Positions 1 to 8,163 of a DNA stretch of 64,000 bases are shown piece by piece (the stretch's first letter is position 1; each line of letters starts with the position of its first letter). The DNA comes from JAMDEO01 sp963775295. GTDB taxonomy: Bacteria > Actinomycetota > Thermoleophilia > RBG-16-64-13. A program made the translations under genes and the position numbers. The stretch spans positions 3,224,001 to 3,288,000 of the forward strand of contig CAVZIK010000006.1 in the NCBI GenBank assembly GCA_963775295.1. Direction: 5' to 3'. A model generated the notes under the pieces. It was not told the origin of the DNA. It searched no databases and was given only the letters and a program-made list of their open reading frames with translations.

Positions 1-982
1 CACCCGAGACGCCGGACAATCCGCGCGTGAGCCGATAAAGAGCTTCGAGGCGACGCTCCCTGGCTCTTGCTGTTTCCACCTGCCGTCGCAGACGCGCTGC
101 AAGCGTCCCCACGAGGAGGGCCACCGCGGCCATGACCACGAGGGTGACAAGGTACTGGATGTCCTGCACCGCGAGTGTGAAACGTGGTGGCACGAAGAAG
201 AAGTCGAAAGCCAGTACCGACGCCACCGCCGCGAGGACCCCAGGCCCAAGCCCCCATGAGATCGCGGCCGCCACCACCGCTGGAATGAAGACAACGGCCC
301 TGTTTGCCTCGGAAAGACCGGCCTCCTCGAGCAAGAGCGCTACCAGGCACGCGACGATGACCGCGCCCACCGCGCCCGCATATCCTCGCCAAGTCGCCCG
401 TCCCCGACGCGATGGGCTTGACCGCTTAGCGGACCCGCCCGTGCCTTGGACTACGTAGATGTCGATGTCACCACTCAGCCGCAGAAGTCGCTCCACAATG
501 CTCGTTCTGAAGAGCCGAAGCCAGCGACGATCCGTAGACTTGCCTATGACGATCCTGGTCACGCCCCGGGAGCGCGCATAACCGATTATGCCTTGTGCAA
601 CGTCGTGGCCCGACAGGTTAACCACCTCGGCTCCGAGGCGTCTGGCCAGATGGATGTTCTCCATCAGTTGGTGCCTCTCGACCGGATCCAGTTCGCTCGT
701 CTGGCGGGTCTCGACACTCGCAGCAACCCAATGCGCATTCAAAGAGAATGCCATTCGCTGGGAACTACGAATCACCCTGGCGGAAGTGGGACTGGGGCCG
801 ATGCATACAAGAAGCATCTCCGGGGTTGGTCCGGCATCTCGGGAACCATCTTCGGCTGATCTGCCGGCCTCAGGGTGGGTGGACACGGCCTCCCCCGAAA
901 ACTCGGTGTCTTGTCTGTGCTCAGGCAAGGCAAGTGTACTCTCGGAATAGCTGCCTCTTACATTCTTACAGCCTTTATGCAT
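1..982 (-). CDS. KdpD-like sensor (USP + DUF4118 part), 5' portion only; runs off left edge
   Basis: The minus strand is open from an ATG at 982 to the window edge (about 327 codons). Translation gives an unconserved N-terminal stretch of about 50 residues, then a universal-stress-protein fold with PEMLLVCIGPSP at its start and RIVIGKSTDRRW near its end, then four closely packed membrane helices (the DUF4118 module) ending in a basic, coiled segment RLRRQVETARARERR. This order is that of the K+-sensing kinase KdpD, but the N-terminal KdpD domain with its Walker motif is absent, so it is a short-form KdpD. The histidine kinase part lies outside the window. It is divergent from K+-transport genes with only about 53 bp between starts, so a role in K+/osmotic sensing is inferred. 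A later start close to the USP domain (ATG at codon 55) is also possible. Confidence 0.8.
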   Translation of the reverse strand, partial: MHKGCKNVRGSYSESTLALPEHRQDTEFSGEAVSTHPEAGRSAEDGSRDAGPTPEMLLVCIGPSPTSARVIRSSQRMAFSLNAHWVAASVETRQTSELDPVERHQLMENIHLARRLGAEVVNLSGHDVAQGIIGYARSRGVTRIVIGKSTDRRWLRLFRTSIVERLLRLSGDIDIYVVQGTGGSAKRSSPSRRGRATWRGYAGAVGAVIVACLVALLLEEAGLSEANRAVVFIPAVVAAAISWGLGPGVLAAVASVLAFDFFFVPPRFTLAVQDIQYLVTLVVMAAVALLVGTLAARLRRQVETARARERRLEALYRLTRGLSGVSG

Positions 983-1035
983 TTTGGGCGTCTTTCTCAA
1001 TCCGCCCTATATGCGCGCAGTGCGATGCTTCTTAT

Positions 1036-1470
1036 ATGAACCGAAAGCCCCCGCGTATCACTGTTCTGCTCTTCGTTGCGCAAATGAACACGATCGCCGC
1101 GCAAGCTCTCGCCTATGGCGCTTCGCTCGCGGCCGAGAGGTTTGAGGCGGTGTCCGTGGCCGTGGACCCGAGAGCGGTGGAGCGACTGCGAGAGGACTGG
1201 GTGTCTCTTGGTGTGCGGGTCCCGCTCGTGATCGTCGAATCCACCGGCCAGGGGTTCTTGGGACCGGCGACGCGCTATGTCCGTTCGCTTGGACCCGCCC
1301 CCGATCACTCGATCGTGGTGCTCATACCGGAATTGGTGGTCGATCACTGGTACGCAACGATCTTCCACAACCAGAGCGAGGCGAGGTTGAAGGCCGCGCT
1401 TCAGGACATCCCGTGGGTGGTCGTCGTGAGCGTCCCGCTGCACTATCCCCAAACTCAGAAGAGTGAGTGA
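1036..1470 (+). CDS. Free-standing KimA C-terminal-like (USP-like) domain protein
   Basis: A 144-residue soluble protein. Its whole length resembles the cytosolic C-terminal domain of the transporter encoded immediately downstream: ITVLLFVAQMNTIAAQAL here against TTVILFVAQVNELTARAI there, and HNQSEARLKAALQDIPWVVV against HNQNAFRLKAALLGLPWVVV. It therefore looks like a detached duplicate of that regulatory domain. In B. subtilis KimA the equivalent domain is cytosolic and the transporter is inhibited by cyclic di-AMP. The start at 1036 is chosen because the domain begins directly after it; no clear Shine-Dalgarno is seen. The stop lies 6 bases before the transporter start, so the two are very likely co-transcribed. 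Function as a subunit, titrator or ligand sensor of the transporter is inference. Confidence 0.72.
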   Translation: MNRKPPRITVLLFVAQMNTIAAQALAYGASLAAERFEAVSVAVDPRAVERLREDWVSLGVRVPLVIVESTGQGFLGPATRYVRSLGPAPDHSIVVLIPELVVDHWYATIFHNQSEARLKAALQDIPWVVVVSVPLHYPQTQKSE

Positions 1471-1476
1471 ACAGAC

Positions 1477-3357
1477 TTGAACTCAAGGCCTCAAACAATC
1501 AAGCGAATGCTGCTGGGCCGACCGATTCCGAATTCGGAGGAGCAACATCAGAGGCTGTCTAAGAAAACAGCACTCTCGATCTTCTCGTCAGACGCCATTT
1601 CCTCGAGCGCGTACGCCACGGAAGAGATACTGTTCGTGCTCGTCGGCGCGGGCGTGGTTCTGTCAAGAGCCTCGTTGTATATCAGTCTGGCGGTCGTGGC
1701 GCTCCTCGCAATCGTGGTCCTCTCCTACCAGCAAACCATCCGGGCCTACCCGAGCGGTGGCGGATCATACATCGTGAGCACCGCCAATCTGGGCAGAGCG
1801 CCAGGCCTGATCGCCGCGGCTGCGCTCATGATCGACTATGTGATGACCGTGGCAGTCAGTGTCGCCGCGGGTGTCGCCGCCGTCACCTCCGCTCTGCCCG
1901 CCGCATACCCATATCGAGTGATCATCTCCGTGGTTGTGATCGCACTCGTCACTCTCATTAACCTGCGTGGGATCCGAGAATCGGGCAAGGTGTTCGTCAC
2001 CCCGACGTACGGGTTCATCATCATGGCGGGTGGTCTAGTGATCGTGGGCACAGCACGCTGGCTCTCAGGTTCTCTGCATGTCCCGAGCGCCTTGCCAACG
2101 GCACCCGGCGGTAGTCTCGGAGTATTGGGCTTCTTTCTCTTGCTGCGGGCGTTCACCGCGGGATGTACCACCCTCACCGGAACCGAGGCCATCTCTAACG
2201 GCGTCCCCGCCTTCAAGCCACCGGAGAGTCGCAACGCCTCGATCACATTGGGAGTTATGGCGGTCATCCTCGGCACGCTCCTTCTCGGCGTGACGAACCT
2301 TTCGCAAGTTCTGCATTTGGAACCCAACGCGCAGCAAACGATCCTTAGTCAGCTGGGTCGGGCCGTATATGGGGACGGAAGTTTCTTCTATTACGCGCTC
2401 CAGATCACCACCATGGCTATCTTGTTCCTGGCGGCGAATACGAGCTTCGCCGACTTCCCACGCCTGTCCTTCATCTTGGCGCGTGACGGACTCATGCCAC
2501 GGCAGTTCATGAATCGTGGGGACAAGCTGGCCTTCTCCAACGGCATAATCGGCCTCGCACTCTTGTCTGTCTTGATCGTCGTCATCTTCGGCGCCAATGT
2601 GACTCGGATGATTCCCCTCTACGCCGTGGGTGTGTTCGTGAGCTTCACCCTTTCGCAGGCCGGCATGGTCGTGCACTGGTTCAAAGTTCGAGGGGATGGG
2701 TGGCGGCACCGCGCTGTCATGAACGGAGTAGGAGCAGCCGCGACCGCTGTTGTCGCAGGGATGCAAATGATCACCAAGTTCGTGGAAGGCGCATTCATCG
2801 TCCTCATTGCCGGCGCCATCCTCGTATTCCTGCTCGACCGCATCAGCCGCCACTACCGGCGGGTGGGCCGAATCTTCTCCCCCACGACGATCGATCGCGC
2901 GCGGCTGTCTTCGATCGCGCGTTTGCGGCCGCGCACGACAGTCATATTGTTCGTTGCTCAAGTGAACGAGCTCACAGCCAGGGCCATCTCCATGGGACGC
3001 GCAATCGCGCCCGACGACGTTCGCGCCGTCAACATCAGCAGCGATCCCGATCAGGCGAACCGCCTCAAAGAGACATGGGACGAGATGAAGCTGGGCGTGC
3101 CTCTGCTCGTCGTCGATTCTCCGTTTCGTGAGTTCATTCGTCCCGCCGTGGAATACATTCAGTCGCTCGAGCCCGGTCCAGAGCGATCAGTGACGGTGAT
3201 TGTGCCGGAGTTCATCGTGGAACATTGGTGGGAACACTTGCTGCACAATCAGAACGCCTTTCGCCTCAAGGCGGCTCTCCTCGGTCTGCCGTGGGTCGTA
3301 GTGACCAGCGTCCCGTTCCACATCGGGCGTAGCGATACCCCGACGACCCATACATAA
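1477..3357 (+). CDS. kimA: KimA-type APC-superfamily potassium transporter
   Basis: A 626-residue membrane protein. The N-terminus carries LSIFSSDAISSSAYATEEIL, then about twelve hydrophobic helices up to residue ~455, then a cytosolic domain of about 150 residues. Diagnostic blocks such as AYPSGGGSYIVS, LTGTEAISNGVPAFKPPE, LAANTSFADFPRLSFILARD and IPLYAVGVFVSFTLSQAGM match what I remember of B. subtilis KimA (YdaO), a high-affinity K+/H+ symporter, more closely than amino-acid permeases. The start is a TTG six bases after the stop of the preceding gene; the residues after it align with the KimA N-terminus, so translational coupling is likely. An ATG at 1507 is the alternative. Neighbouring KdpD-like sensor and glutamate decarboxylase suggest K+ and acid/osmotic homeostasis. 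An amino-acid substrate cannot be excluded from sequence alone. Confidence 0.82.
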   Translation: MNSRPQTIKRMLLGRPIPNSEEQHQRLSKKTALSIFSSDAISSSAYATEEILFVLVGAGVVLSRASLYISLAVVALLAIVVLSYQQTIRAYPSGGGSYIVSTANLGRAPGLIAAAALMIDYVMTVAVSVAAGVAAVTSALPAAYPYRVIISVVVIALVTLINLRGIRESGKVFVTPTYGFIIMAGGLVIVGTARWLSGSLHVPSALPTAPGGSLGVLGFFLLLRAFTAGCTTLTGTEAISNGVPAFKPPESRNASITLGVMAVILGTLLLGVTNLSQVLHLEPNAQQTILSQLGRAVYGDGSFFYYALQITTMAILFLAANTSFADFPRLSFILARDGLMPRQFMNRGDKLAFSNGIIGLALLSVLIVVIFGANVTRMIPLYAVGVFVSFTLSQAGMVVHWFKVRGDGWRHRAVMNGVGAAATAVVAGMQMITKFVEGAFIVLIAGAILVFLLDRISRHYRRVGRIFSPTTIDRARLSSIARLRPRTTVILFVAQVNELTARAISMGRAIAPDDVRAVNISSDPDQANRLKETWDEMKLGVPLLVVDSPFREFIRPAVEYIQSLEPGPERSVTVIVPEFIVEHWWEHLLHNQNAFRLKAALLGLPWVVVTSVPFHIGRSDTPTTHT

Positions 3358-3444
3358 AAGCCCCGCTCGGGCCGGCTTCGAGCATGCGTTTTGCGGGTAC
3401 CACTGTCCCCGATGAACCCGCCCCGCAACCCGCGGGGTTGTAGA

Positions 3445-3459
3445 ATACCTACCGGGGTA
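3445..3459 (+). promoter_or_regulatory. CsoR/CstR-like operator candidate
   Basis: ATACCTACCGGGGTA has the TACC-N6-GGTA arrangement of CsoR-family operators (for example ATACCcctaGGGGTAT of CstR). It lies 27 bases before the likely ATG of the glutaredoxin-like gene, where it could overlap the promoter. A 6-bp inverted repeat (CAACCC GCG GGGTTG) lies just upstream. No CsoR/CstR gene is in the window, so the regulator is inferred only. Confidence 0.4.
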
Positions 3460-3485
3460 ACCTCGTCGTCGATGTGGAGCCTAAA

Positions 3486-3722
3486 ATGGCAGTCATTGTG
3501 TACTCATCACCCACTTGCAGGTTCTGCGTGGCCGCTAAGCGATACCTCAAGGACCATAAGATTCGGTTTCGCGACCTGGATATATCACGAGACCCGGGTT
3601 TGGCCGCCGAGATGAAACGGAAGAGCGGACAGCAAGGCGTCCCGGTGATTGATGTCAATGGACATGTGATTGTTGGGTTCGATAAACGCCGTTTGAATGC
3701 CGCTCTGGGCATCAAAGACTAA
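3486..3722 (+). CDS. Glutaredoxin-like thiol protein
   Basis: A 78-residue thioredoxin-fold protein. The N-terminal strand IVYSSPTC leads into a CRFC redox motif, followed by the family's cis-proline motif (GVPVIDV) and NGHVIVGFD. It belongs to the short NrdH/Grx-like (glutaredoxin family, often called UXX-star) group and should do thiol-disulfide exchange in the cytoplasm. ATG 3486 is preferred over the upstream GTG 3474 because GTGGAG sits about six bases before it as a ribosome site. A CsoR/CstR-like operator precedes it, hinting at copper or persulfide control. Confidence 0.8.
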   Translation: MAVIVYSSPTCRFCVAAKRYLKDHKIRFRDLDISRDPGLAAEMKRKSGQQGVPVIDVNGHVIVGFDKRRLNAALGIKD

Positions 3723-3859
3723 GCTGAGTCATGGTAGGTCAGTCTCAGAACTCGAGTCGCCAGAGTCAACGCGATTGATAAGAAGACATACTAGGGACAT
3801 CAAGCGAGCAGTCAGGCTGCCACAGGTCGCGTCACCACCACTCGGGAAGCGGGGCATCA

Positions 3860-5260
3860 ATGACAAGTGCGCCCAGATTGTCCAAGCGCGAAACCGCAGA
3901 GTCGCTCGACATGAATCCACTATTCTCCCGACCGGGGGAGGCGACAGAATTTCCGAGATTTGTCCTTCCCGCGAGTGAATCTTTGCCAGAGACCGCTTAT
4001 CAGATCGTGCGCGACGAGGCCATGCTCGATGGAAACGCGCGACTCAATCTCGCGACCTTCGTTGGCACCTGGATGGATAGCTATGCCGACAGGCTCTATG
4101 CGGAGGCCGCGGACAAGAACCTAGTCGACAAGGACGAGTATCCACAAACGGCGGCTATCGAGGCTCGCTGCTGGCGCATGCTGGCCCGGCTTTGGAACGC
4201 CCCAGAGCCCGCCAGGGCAATCGGGACATCCACAATCGGATCGTCCGAGGCTTGCATGTTGGGTGGGCTGGCCCTGAAGAGACGCTGGCAGCACAGTCGC
4301 AAAGCGGCGGGCAAGCCTACAGATCGACCCAACCTCGTGCTCAGTTCAGCCGCCCAGGTGTGCTGGGAGAAGTTCTGCAACTATTGGGAAATCGAGGCTC
4401 GCTACGTTCCCGTTTCACTGGAACATAAGGTGCTCGATGGCCAAGATCTTGAGAGCTATGTGGACGAGAACACTATCGGCGTGATAGCCATTCTTGGCGT
4501 GACCTACACCGGCATGTATGAACCGGTCAGTCGGGTGGCCGCGGCGCTCGATGTCATCCACGCCAAGACCGGCCTCGACATCCCGATCCACGTCGACGCC
4601 GCCTCGGGTGGGATGGTCGCGCCCTTCTTGCAACCGGAGCTCGTGTGGGACTTCAGGTTGGAGCGGGTCGCGTCCATCAATACCTCGGGACACAAGTATG
4701 GGCTCGTGTACCCAGGCCTTGGTTGGGTGATCTGGCGTCGTGAGGATCTCTTGCCGGAAGACCTCGTCTTCAGAGTTAGCTACCTCGGCGGGGACATGCC
4801 CACCTTCGCACTCAACTTCTCCCGGCCCGGTGCCCAAGTTCTCTTGCAGTATTACCTCTTTCTGCGTCTGGGCTTCGAAGGGTATCGCGCGGTCCAAGCC
4901 GCCTCGAGAGATGTCGCGCTTTTCCTGTCGAGACAGATCGCGCGGCTGCCGGCGTTTCAGCTCTGGAACGATGGCTCCGACATCCCGGTCTTTGCCTGGC
5001 ACATGAAGGAAGGACATACAGAGAACTGGAACCTCTACCACTTGTCGGAGCGACTGCGGATGGATGGCTGGCTCGTCCCGGCCTACCCCATGCCCGCGGA
5101 CCTCAACCGCCTGACCGTTCAGAGGATTGTCGTGCGCGCGGGGTTCAGTCACGACCTGGCGGCCGGCTTTCTCGACTCACTGACCAAGGAAGTCACTTAC
5201 CTCGACGCGCTCACCGGCCCCATGCCTTCTGCGAGTCGGCAGGCTGGCTTTCATCACTGA
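3860..5260 (+). CDS. gadB: Glutamate decarboxylase (PLP-dependent)
   Basis: A 466-residue group II PLP decarboxylase, the usual length for GadA/B. The substrate and cofactor landmarks are all present: GTSTIGSSEACMLGGLA, IHVDAASGG with the cofactor aspartate near 246, and SINTSGHKYGLVYPG with the Schiff-base lysine at about 279, followed by GWVIWR. It converts glutamate to GABA and CO2, consuming an intracellular proton. No GABA/glutamate antiporter gene is adjacent, unlike enterobacterial gad operons. The C-terminus ends in FHH, reminiscent of the HHT-type tail that closes E. coli GadB at neutral pH. It stands alone on this strand behind the glutaredoxin-like gene. Confidence 0.93.
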   Translation: MTSAPRLSKRETAESLDMNPLFSRPGEATEFPRFVLPASESLPETAYQIVRDEAMLDGNARLNLATFVGTWMDSYADRLYAEAADKNLVDKDEYPQTAAIEARCWRMLARLWNAPEPARAIGTSTIGSSEACMLGGLALKRRWQHSRKAAGKPTDRPNLVLSSAAQVCWEKFCNYWEIEARYVPVSLEHKVLDGQDLESYVDENTIGVIAILGVTYTGMYEPVSRVAAALDVIHAKTGLDIPIHVDAASGGMVAPFLQPELVWDFRLERVASINTSGHKYGLVYPGLGWVIWRREDLLPEDLVFRVSYLGGDMPTFALNFSRPGAQVLLQYYLFLRLGFEGYRAVQAASRDVALFLSRQIARLPAFQLWNDGSDIPVFAWHMKEGHTENWNLYHLSERLRMDGWLVPAYPMPADLNRLTVQRIVVRAGFSHDLAAGFLDSLTKEVTYLDALTGPMPSASRQAGFHH

Positions 5261-5405
5261 GAATCTCGGCATTGCTACCTTGCCAGACTTGCGTTCGCAT
5301 CGAGACTTCCGTGGTCTCGATGCGACCGCAAGCAGAGTCCAGTAGGAAACGGAGCACTGGTCGAAAGCTCCCAATTCGCCTGAGGTAGCCTGCCTTGGGC
5401 TCGAT

Positions 5406-5627
5406 CTACCCTATGAAGCCCTCCCCGTTTTCGGTGAGCTTGTACGCCTCTCCGACGCTCGACGCAAGACCGGCGGCCTCCAATTCCCTCAGTCCGCTTC
5501 GAACCCGAAATAGAGGAAGATCCGTCTCTTCAGCCACAACCTCAGCACTTTTGGGGCCGGCGGCAATGGCCCGCAGCATCTTCACCCCGTTTTCGGTGGG
5601 CCTGCCGTCAGAACCTACGCACGCCAT
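5406..5627 (-). CDS. Small winged-helix-like protein coupled to peroxiredoxin
   Basis: A 73-residue protein that begins 3 bases after the stop of the peroxiredoxin gene; its ribosome site GGAGGAG is the last codons of that gene. The sequence has the pattern of a minimal winged helix: a helix with NGVKMLRAIAAGPKSAEVVA, a recognition-helix-like segment LPLFRVRSGLRELEAAGLAS and a wing YKLTENGEGFI. It may be a DNA-binding regulator or a structural partner. The pairing of a short winged-helix protein with an AhpC-type enzyme suggests peroxide-linked control, which is inference. Confidence 0.62.
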   Translation of the reverse strand: MACVGSDGRPTENGVKMLRAIAAGPKSAEVVAEETDLPLFRVRSGLRELEAAGLASSVGEAYKLTENGEGFIG

Positions 5628-5630
5628 GAG

Positions 5631-6287
5631 CTACTCCTCCAAAGGACGTCGGCAAAGGTACCAGTCGTCGCACTCGTATCCCTGTTTCATTCGCTCCTCG
5701 GCGGCCTCGGCAGTCTGGGGCGGAGGCACGACGACGTTTTCCCCGGGACGCCAGTTGGCAGGCGTGGCGACCTGGTGTTTGTCCACGGTCTGAAGGGAGT
5801 CGATGATCCTCAGGATCTCATCCGTATTGCGGCCGGTGCTCAGAGGGTAGTAGAGAATGGCCCGGACGATCTGCTTCGGGTCGATGATAAAGACGCAGCG
5901 CACCGTCTCAGTCTTACTGTCCCCCGGATGAATCATCCCGTAGGCGGTGGCCACCACCTTGTTGAGATCGGCGATCACGGGGAAGGGGATCTTCTTGCCG
6001 CACTTCTCTTCAATGTTGCGCAGCCATGCGATGTGTGCGGTCACGCTGTCGACGCTCAAGCCAAGAAGCTCGACGCCTCGTTCCCGCATCTGCGGATAGA
6101 CGTCCGCGAAGGCCATGAACTCCGTGCTGCAGACGGGGGTGAAGTCCGCCGGGTGGGAAAAAAGGACCAACCATGTGCCTTTGAAATCTTCCAGCCGCAG
6201 AGTCCCTTGGGTTGTGGGAGCTTCAAAGGAGGGGGCCGGCTCTCCTAGTCGAGGAATGCTTGCCACTGTTTGTTCGGTATCTATCAC
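5631..6287 (-). CDS. Peroxiredoxin, Prx6 / archaeal-type AhpC class
   Basis: A 218-residue peroxiredoxin. The peroxidatic site is HPADFTPVCSTEF with Cys at about 53; the long C-terminal arm carries two further cysteines (about 206 and 212, YECDDWYLC), the arrangement of the Prx6-like enzymes of thermophilic archaea and anaerobic bacteria. It reduces hydrogen peroxide and organic peroxides in the cytoplasm. The start is GTG 6287 with AGGAG eight bases upstream. It leads an operon with the small winged-helix gene and lies near the OsmC gene, so this is a peroxide-defence patch. The physiological reductant is not evident; the glutaredoxin-like protein at 3.5 kb is only a possibility. Confidence 0.93.
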   Translation of the reverse strand: MIDTEQTVASIPRLGEPAPSFEAPTTQGTLRLEDFKGTWLVLFSHPADFTPVCSTEFMAFADVYPQMRERGVELLGLSVDSVTAHIAWLRNIEEKCGKKIPFPVIADLNKVVATAYGMIHPGDSKTETVRCVFIIDPKQIVRAILYYPLSTGRNTDEILRIIDSLQTVDKHQVATPANWRPGENVVVPPPQTAEAAEERMKQGYECDDWYLCRRPLEE

Positions 6288-6603
6288 TGTAGCTCTCCTG
6301 TGCCGGGGGTTCGCGCGCCCCTTGGGGCGTCATAGTTTGTTATGGCGCTGATAAAACAATCCTAAACCGGGCAAGCCAACGAACCTGATAGTGCTCCGGA
6401 CCCAAGCGAGCCAAACTCGGCCGCTAAGTTAGACGTCCCTGTGTATTCCGCGCCAAACCGATCAGCGATTCCACTTTATGGCGATCCATCATGCCAGCTC
6501 CAGTTCCCTTCAGTTCTCAGATTCATCCGTCATTTGACTCAACTCCCCGTGAGACTCGAATGCCGTTTCGCGTCCGCCCTCCATCGGGTCGCGCTCGACC
6601 GGG
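6288..6603. other. Noncoding stretch between peroxiredoxin and OsmC genes
   Basis: About 316 bases without a convincing gene. It must hold the peroxiredoxin promoter and the OsmC gene end. An AT-richer segment near 6330-6365 is the likeliest promoter area for the leftward peroxiredoxin operon. No RNA motif or repeat was recognised. Confidence 0.5.
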
Positions 6604-6996
6604 TTATGTGTGCACGGATACCTCGAATTCCGGTTTCTGGCCCAATTGAGCCTTTATGTAGCACTGTCCCGTCGCCCGCACTACGGCGTCGTAATACTTT
6701 TCAGGGAAGTCCGCCGGTAGCTTTATGTCCACGCTGACCATGTCGAGCAGGTGAGTCTCCTCGCTACGGTGGCCCTTCAGGCTCAAGCGTGCATCCTCGT
6801 ATGACAAGCCGCGCTCTCTAAGAAACATCAGGACCTGAAAGCCGGTGCAGGTCGCAAGAGCGCTGAGCAGGATATCGAAGGAGCCCACATCCCCCGGATC
6901 GCCGCCCTTATCTGGGGGCATGCCGGTCTCCAAAACCATGCCCTTGCACGCTGCTTGGACCCGTTCCGCGCTTGGAAAGCACACCTCCACGTTCAT
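6604..6996 (-). CDS. OsmC/Ohr-family peroxidase-like protein
   Basis: A 130-residue OsmC-fold protein. Both redox cysteines of the family are visible: one in SALATCTGFQVLMFLRERG (about 50) and one in GQCYIKAQLG (about 112). Members reduce organic hydroperoxides with thiol reductants, or act as small sulfur-related redox proteins. The ATG at 6996 follows AAAGGAG with good spacing. It is leftward like the peroxiredoxin operon 316 bp downstream, but is probably transcribed on its own. Confidence 0.88.
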   Translation of the reverse strand: MNVEVCFPSAERVQAACKGMVLETGMPPDKGGDPGDVGSFDILLSALATCTGFQVLMFLRERGLSYEDARLSLKGHRSEETHLLDMVSVDIKLPADFPEKYYDAVVRATGQCYIKAQLGQKPEFEVSVHT

Positions 6997-7364
6997 TCCG
7001 CACTCCTTTCAGTTCGCCAGAAACGCCTGCCTTGGATAAGTCAATATCCCCGCCGAACCGGTTACGTCTCGGGGCGAGGAGCCAACTCGCCAGCATCGCG
7101 AGTTACATGCGGAGCACACGGGAACCACGCGGCCCTATCCCGACGGCCGTGTGGGTCCTGCTTCACCTGGAGCAACCGACTTAGGAAGCGGCGGATGAGC
7201 GGCCTACCAAGTCGTAACCCCCGAGGCTGTAAACCTCAGGAACGAAGCCAAAGAAGAGAGGGGCCGTCCCTGCGGATGACACCGGTGATGCCACTGGAGG
7301 CGAAGGCCCGACGCAGGCCAAAACCGGGGCAGTCGACTGCAGAGGCAAGTGATCCCGCGTTCGA
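6997..7364. other. Noncoding stretch upstream of OsmC gene
   Basis: About 368 bases with no supported gene. The plus strand from about 7190 onwards has short hairpins (for example GAGG-CTGTAAA-CCTC near 7222) and a composition unlike the flanking genes. I could not match it to any riboswitch, tmRNA, RNase P or group II intron consensus I know. Confidence 0.4.
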
Positions 7365-7655
7365 TTAGGAGGTAAGGTCGGCTTTGCGCCTTCTAAATTC
7401 GTCTTGATCTATCTCTCCACGGGCGTAGCGTTCTTCCAGGATGCGAATCGCCTCGGACTTCTCCTGGGCAGGCGGCTGAGAACCGGGCCCCTGCCAATAC
7501 GGCGGGACATCCTGTCGCCTCTCGCTGCCCGGATGAGCGAAGTACCTGATCAAGTAGACGATCCCGACGACTACCGCGATCCAGAAGATAACCATGAATC
7601 CCATTCCCACCCAACCTCCAGCACCCAGATGATCGCCACCCCACCACCACATCAC
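7365..7655 (-). CDS. SHOCT-domain small membrane protein
   Basis: A 96-residue protein with one transmembrane helix (about residues 17-37, MGFMVIFWIAVVVGIVYLI) preceded by a Trp/Gly-rich start, and a C-terminal SHOCT motif, AIRILEERYARGEIDQDEF. SHOCT domains are short oligomerisation modules, often in small membrane proteins of metal- and stress-related operons. Its ATG overlaps the stop of the upstream CopZ-like gene by four bases, so the two are translationally coupled. A role in copper handling is inferred from that coupling only. Confidence 0.82.
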   Translation of the reverse strand: MMWWWGGDHLGAGGWVGMGFMVIFWIAVVVGIVYLIRYFAHPGSERRQDVPPYWQGPGSQPPAQEKSEAIRILEERYARGEIDQDEFRRRKADLTS

Positions 7656-7900
7656 GATCGATCACCTCCCGTTTCCGTATCCACCGTATAGCCCGCGGCT
7701 CGGATAGCCTCGGCGACCTGCTCCCTCTGGACGGCACCGGCATGGCCGCGAACCCTGACTAGGCCGGTTCCCAAGTCCACCGCGACGTCTTCAACTCCGG
7801 GGACCGATTCGGCTGCGGCCGTAACAGCCGCTACACAATGCTGGCAGCTCATGCCTCCGACTCTTAACTCGAGTTCCATCTCTTCGTTGCTGCTGGGCAC
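7652..7900 (-). CDS. Heavy-metal-associated (CopZ-like) metallochaperone
   Basis: An 82-residue ferredoxin-fold HMA protein with GMSCQHC as the metal site and the usual SVPGVEDVAVDLGTG and AIRAAGYTV segments. It should bind Cu(I) through the two cysteines and pass it to a partner; no copper ATPase gene is in the window. GTG 7900 is chosen because AAGGAG lies about seven bases upstream. It is the first gene of a two-gene unit with the SHOCT protein. The nearby cupredoxin-like lipoprotein at 8.8 kb gives a loose copper context. Confidence 0.88.
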   Translation of the reverse strand: MPSSNEEMELELRVGGMSCQHCVAAVTAAAESVPGVEDVAVDLGTGLVRVRGHAGAVQREQVAEAIRAAGYTVDTETGGDRS

Positions 7901-7951
7901 GATTCTCTCCTTACCCCTTCATCCTTTGCGGGAACTGCGGGTCGCTCCCCT

Positions 7952-7969
7952 GGTATTAAGGCACATACC
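7952..7969 (-). promoter_or_regulatory. Inverted repeat upstream of CopZ-like gene
   Basis: GGTAT-N8-ATACC, a perfect 5-bp inverted repeat about 50 bases upstream of the CopZ-like start. The position suits an operator, but the half-sites are in the opposite order to the CsoR consensus, so the regulator is unknown. Confidence 0.3.
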
Positions 7970-8163
7970 CGAGACCGCAACTCTGCAGGCATTCTGGGGA
8001 CAAAGGTCGGAAGTCGCCCACGATGATCCCCGAGCCGGACGGTGCTACCACCGAGCGCCCCGAGGGGCTGTTGGAAACGATATTTCCAAAAATCCGCGAG
8101 CATCGCCAGGGCGTCCCGACCTGGCTGAGTTTAGCGAGGCAAGGCGAGCAACCAGCAGCTCCG

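Noticed and set aside
748..1035. N-terminal extension of the KimA-domain gene back to 748
   Set aside because: It overlaps the divergent KdpD-like coding region; conserved sequence begins only after ATG 1036.
983..1035. Cyclic di-AMP (ydaO) riboswitch before the KimA genes
   Set aside because: Only about 53 bases separate the divergent starts and none of the riboswitch's conserved blocks is visible.
3357..3385. Intrinsic terminator after KimA (AAGCC...GGCTT)
   Set aside because: Stem is imperfect and no T-run follows.
7240..7300. Cobalamin or glycine riboswitch suggested by GCCACTGG and nearby hairpins
   Set aside because: The B12-box core and the other conserved blocks are missing and no suitable downstream gene is on that strand.
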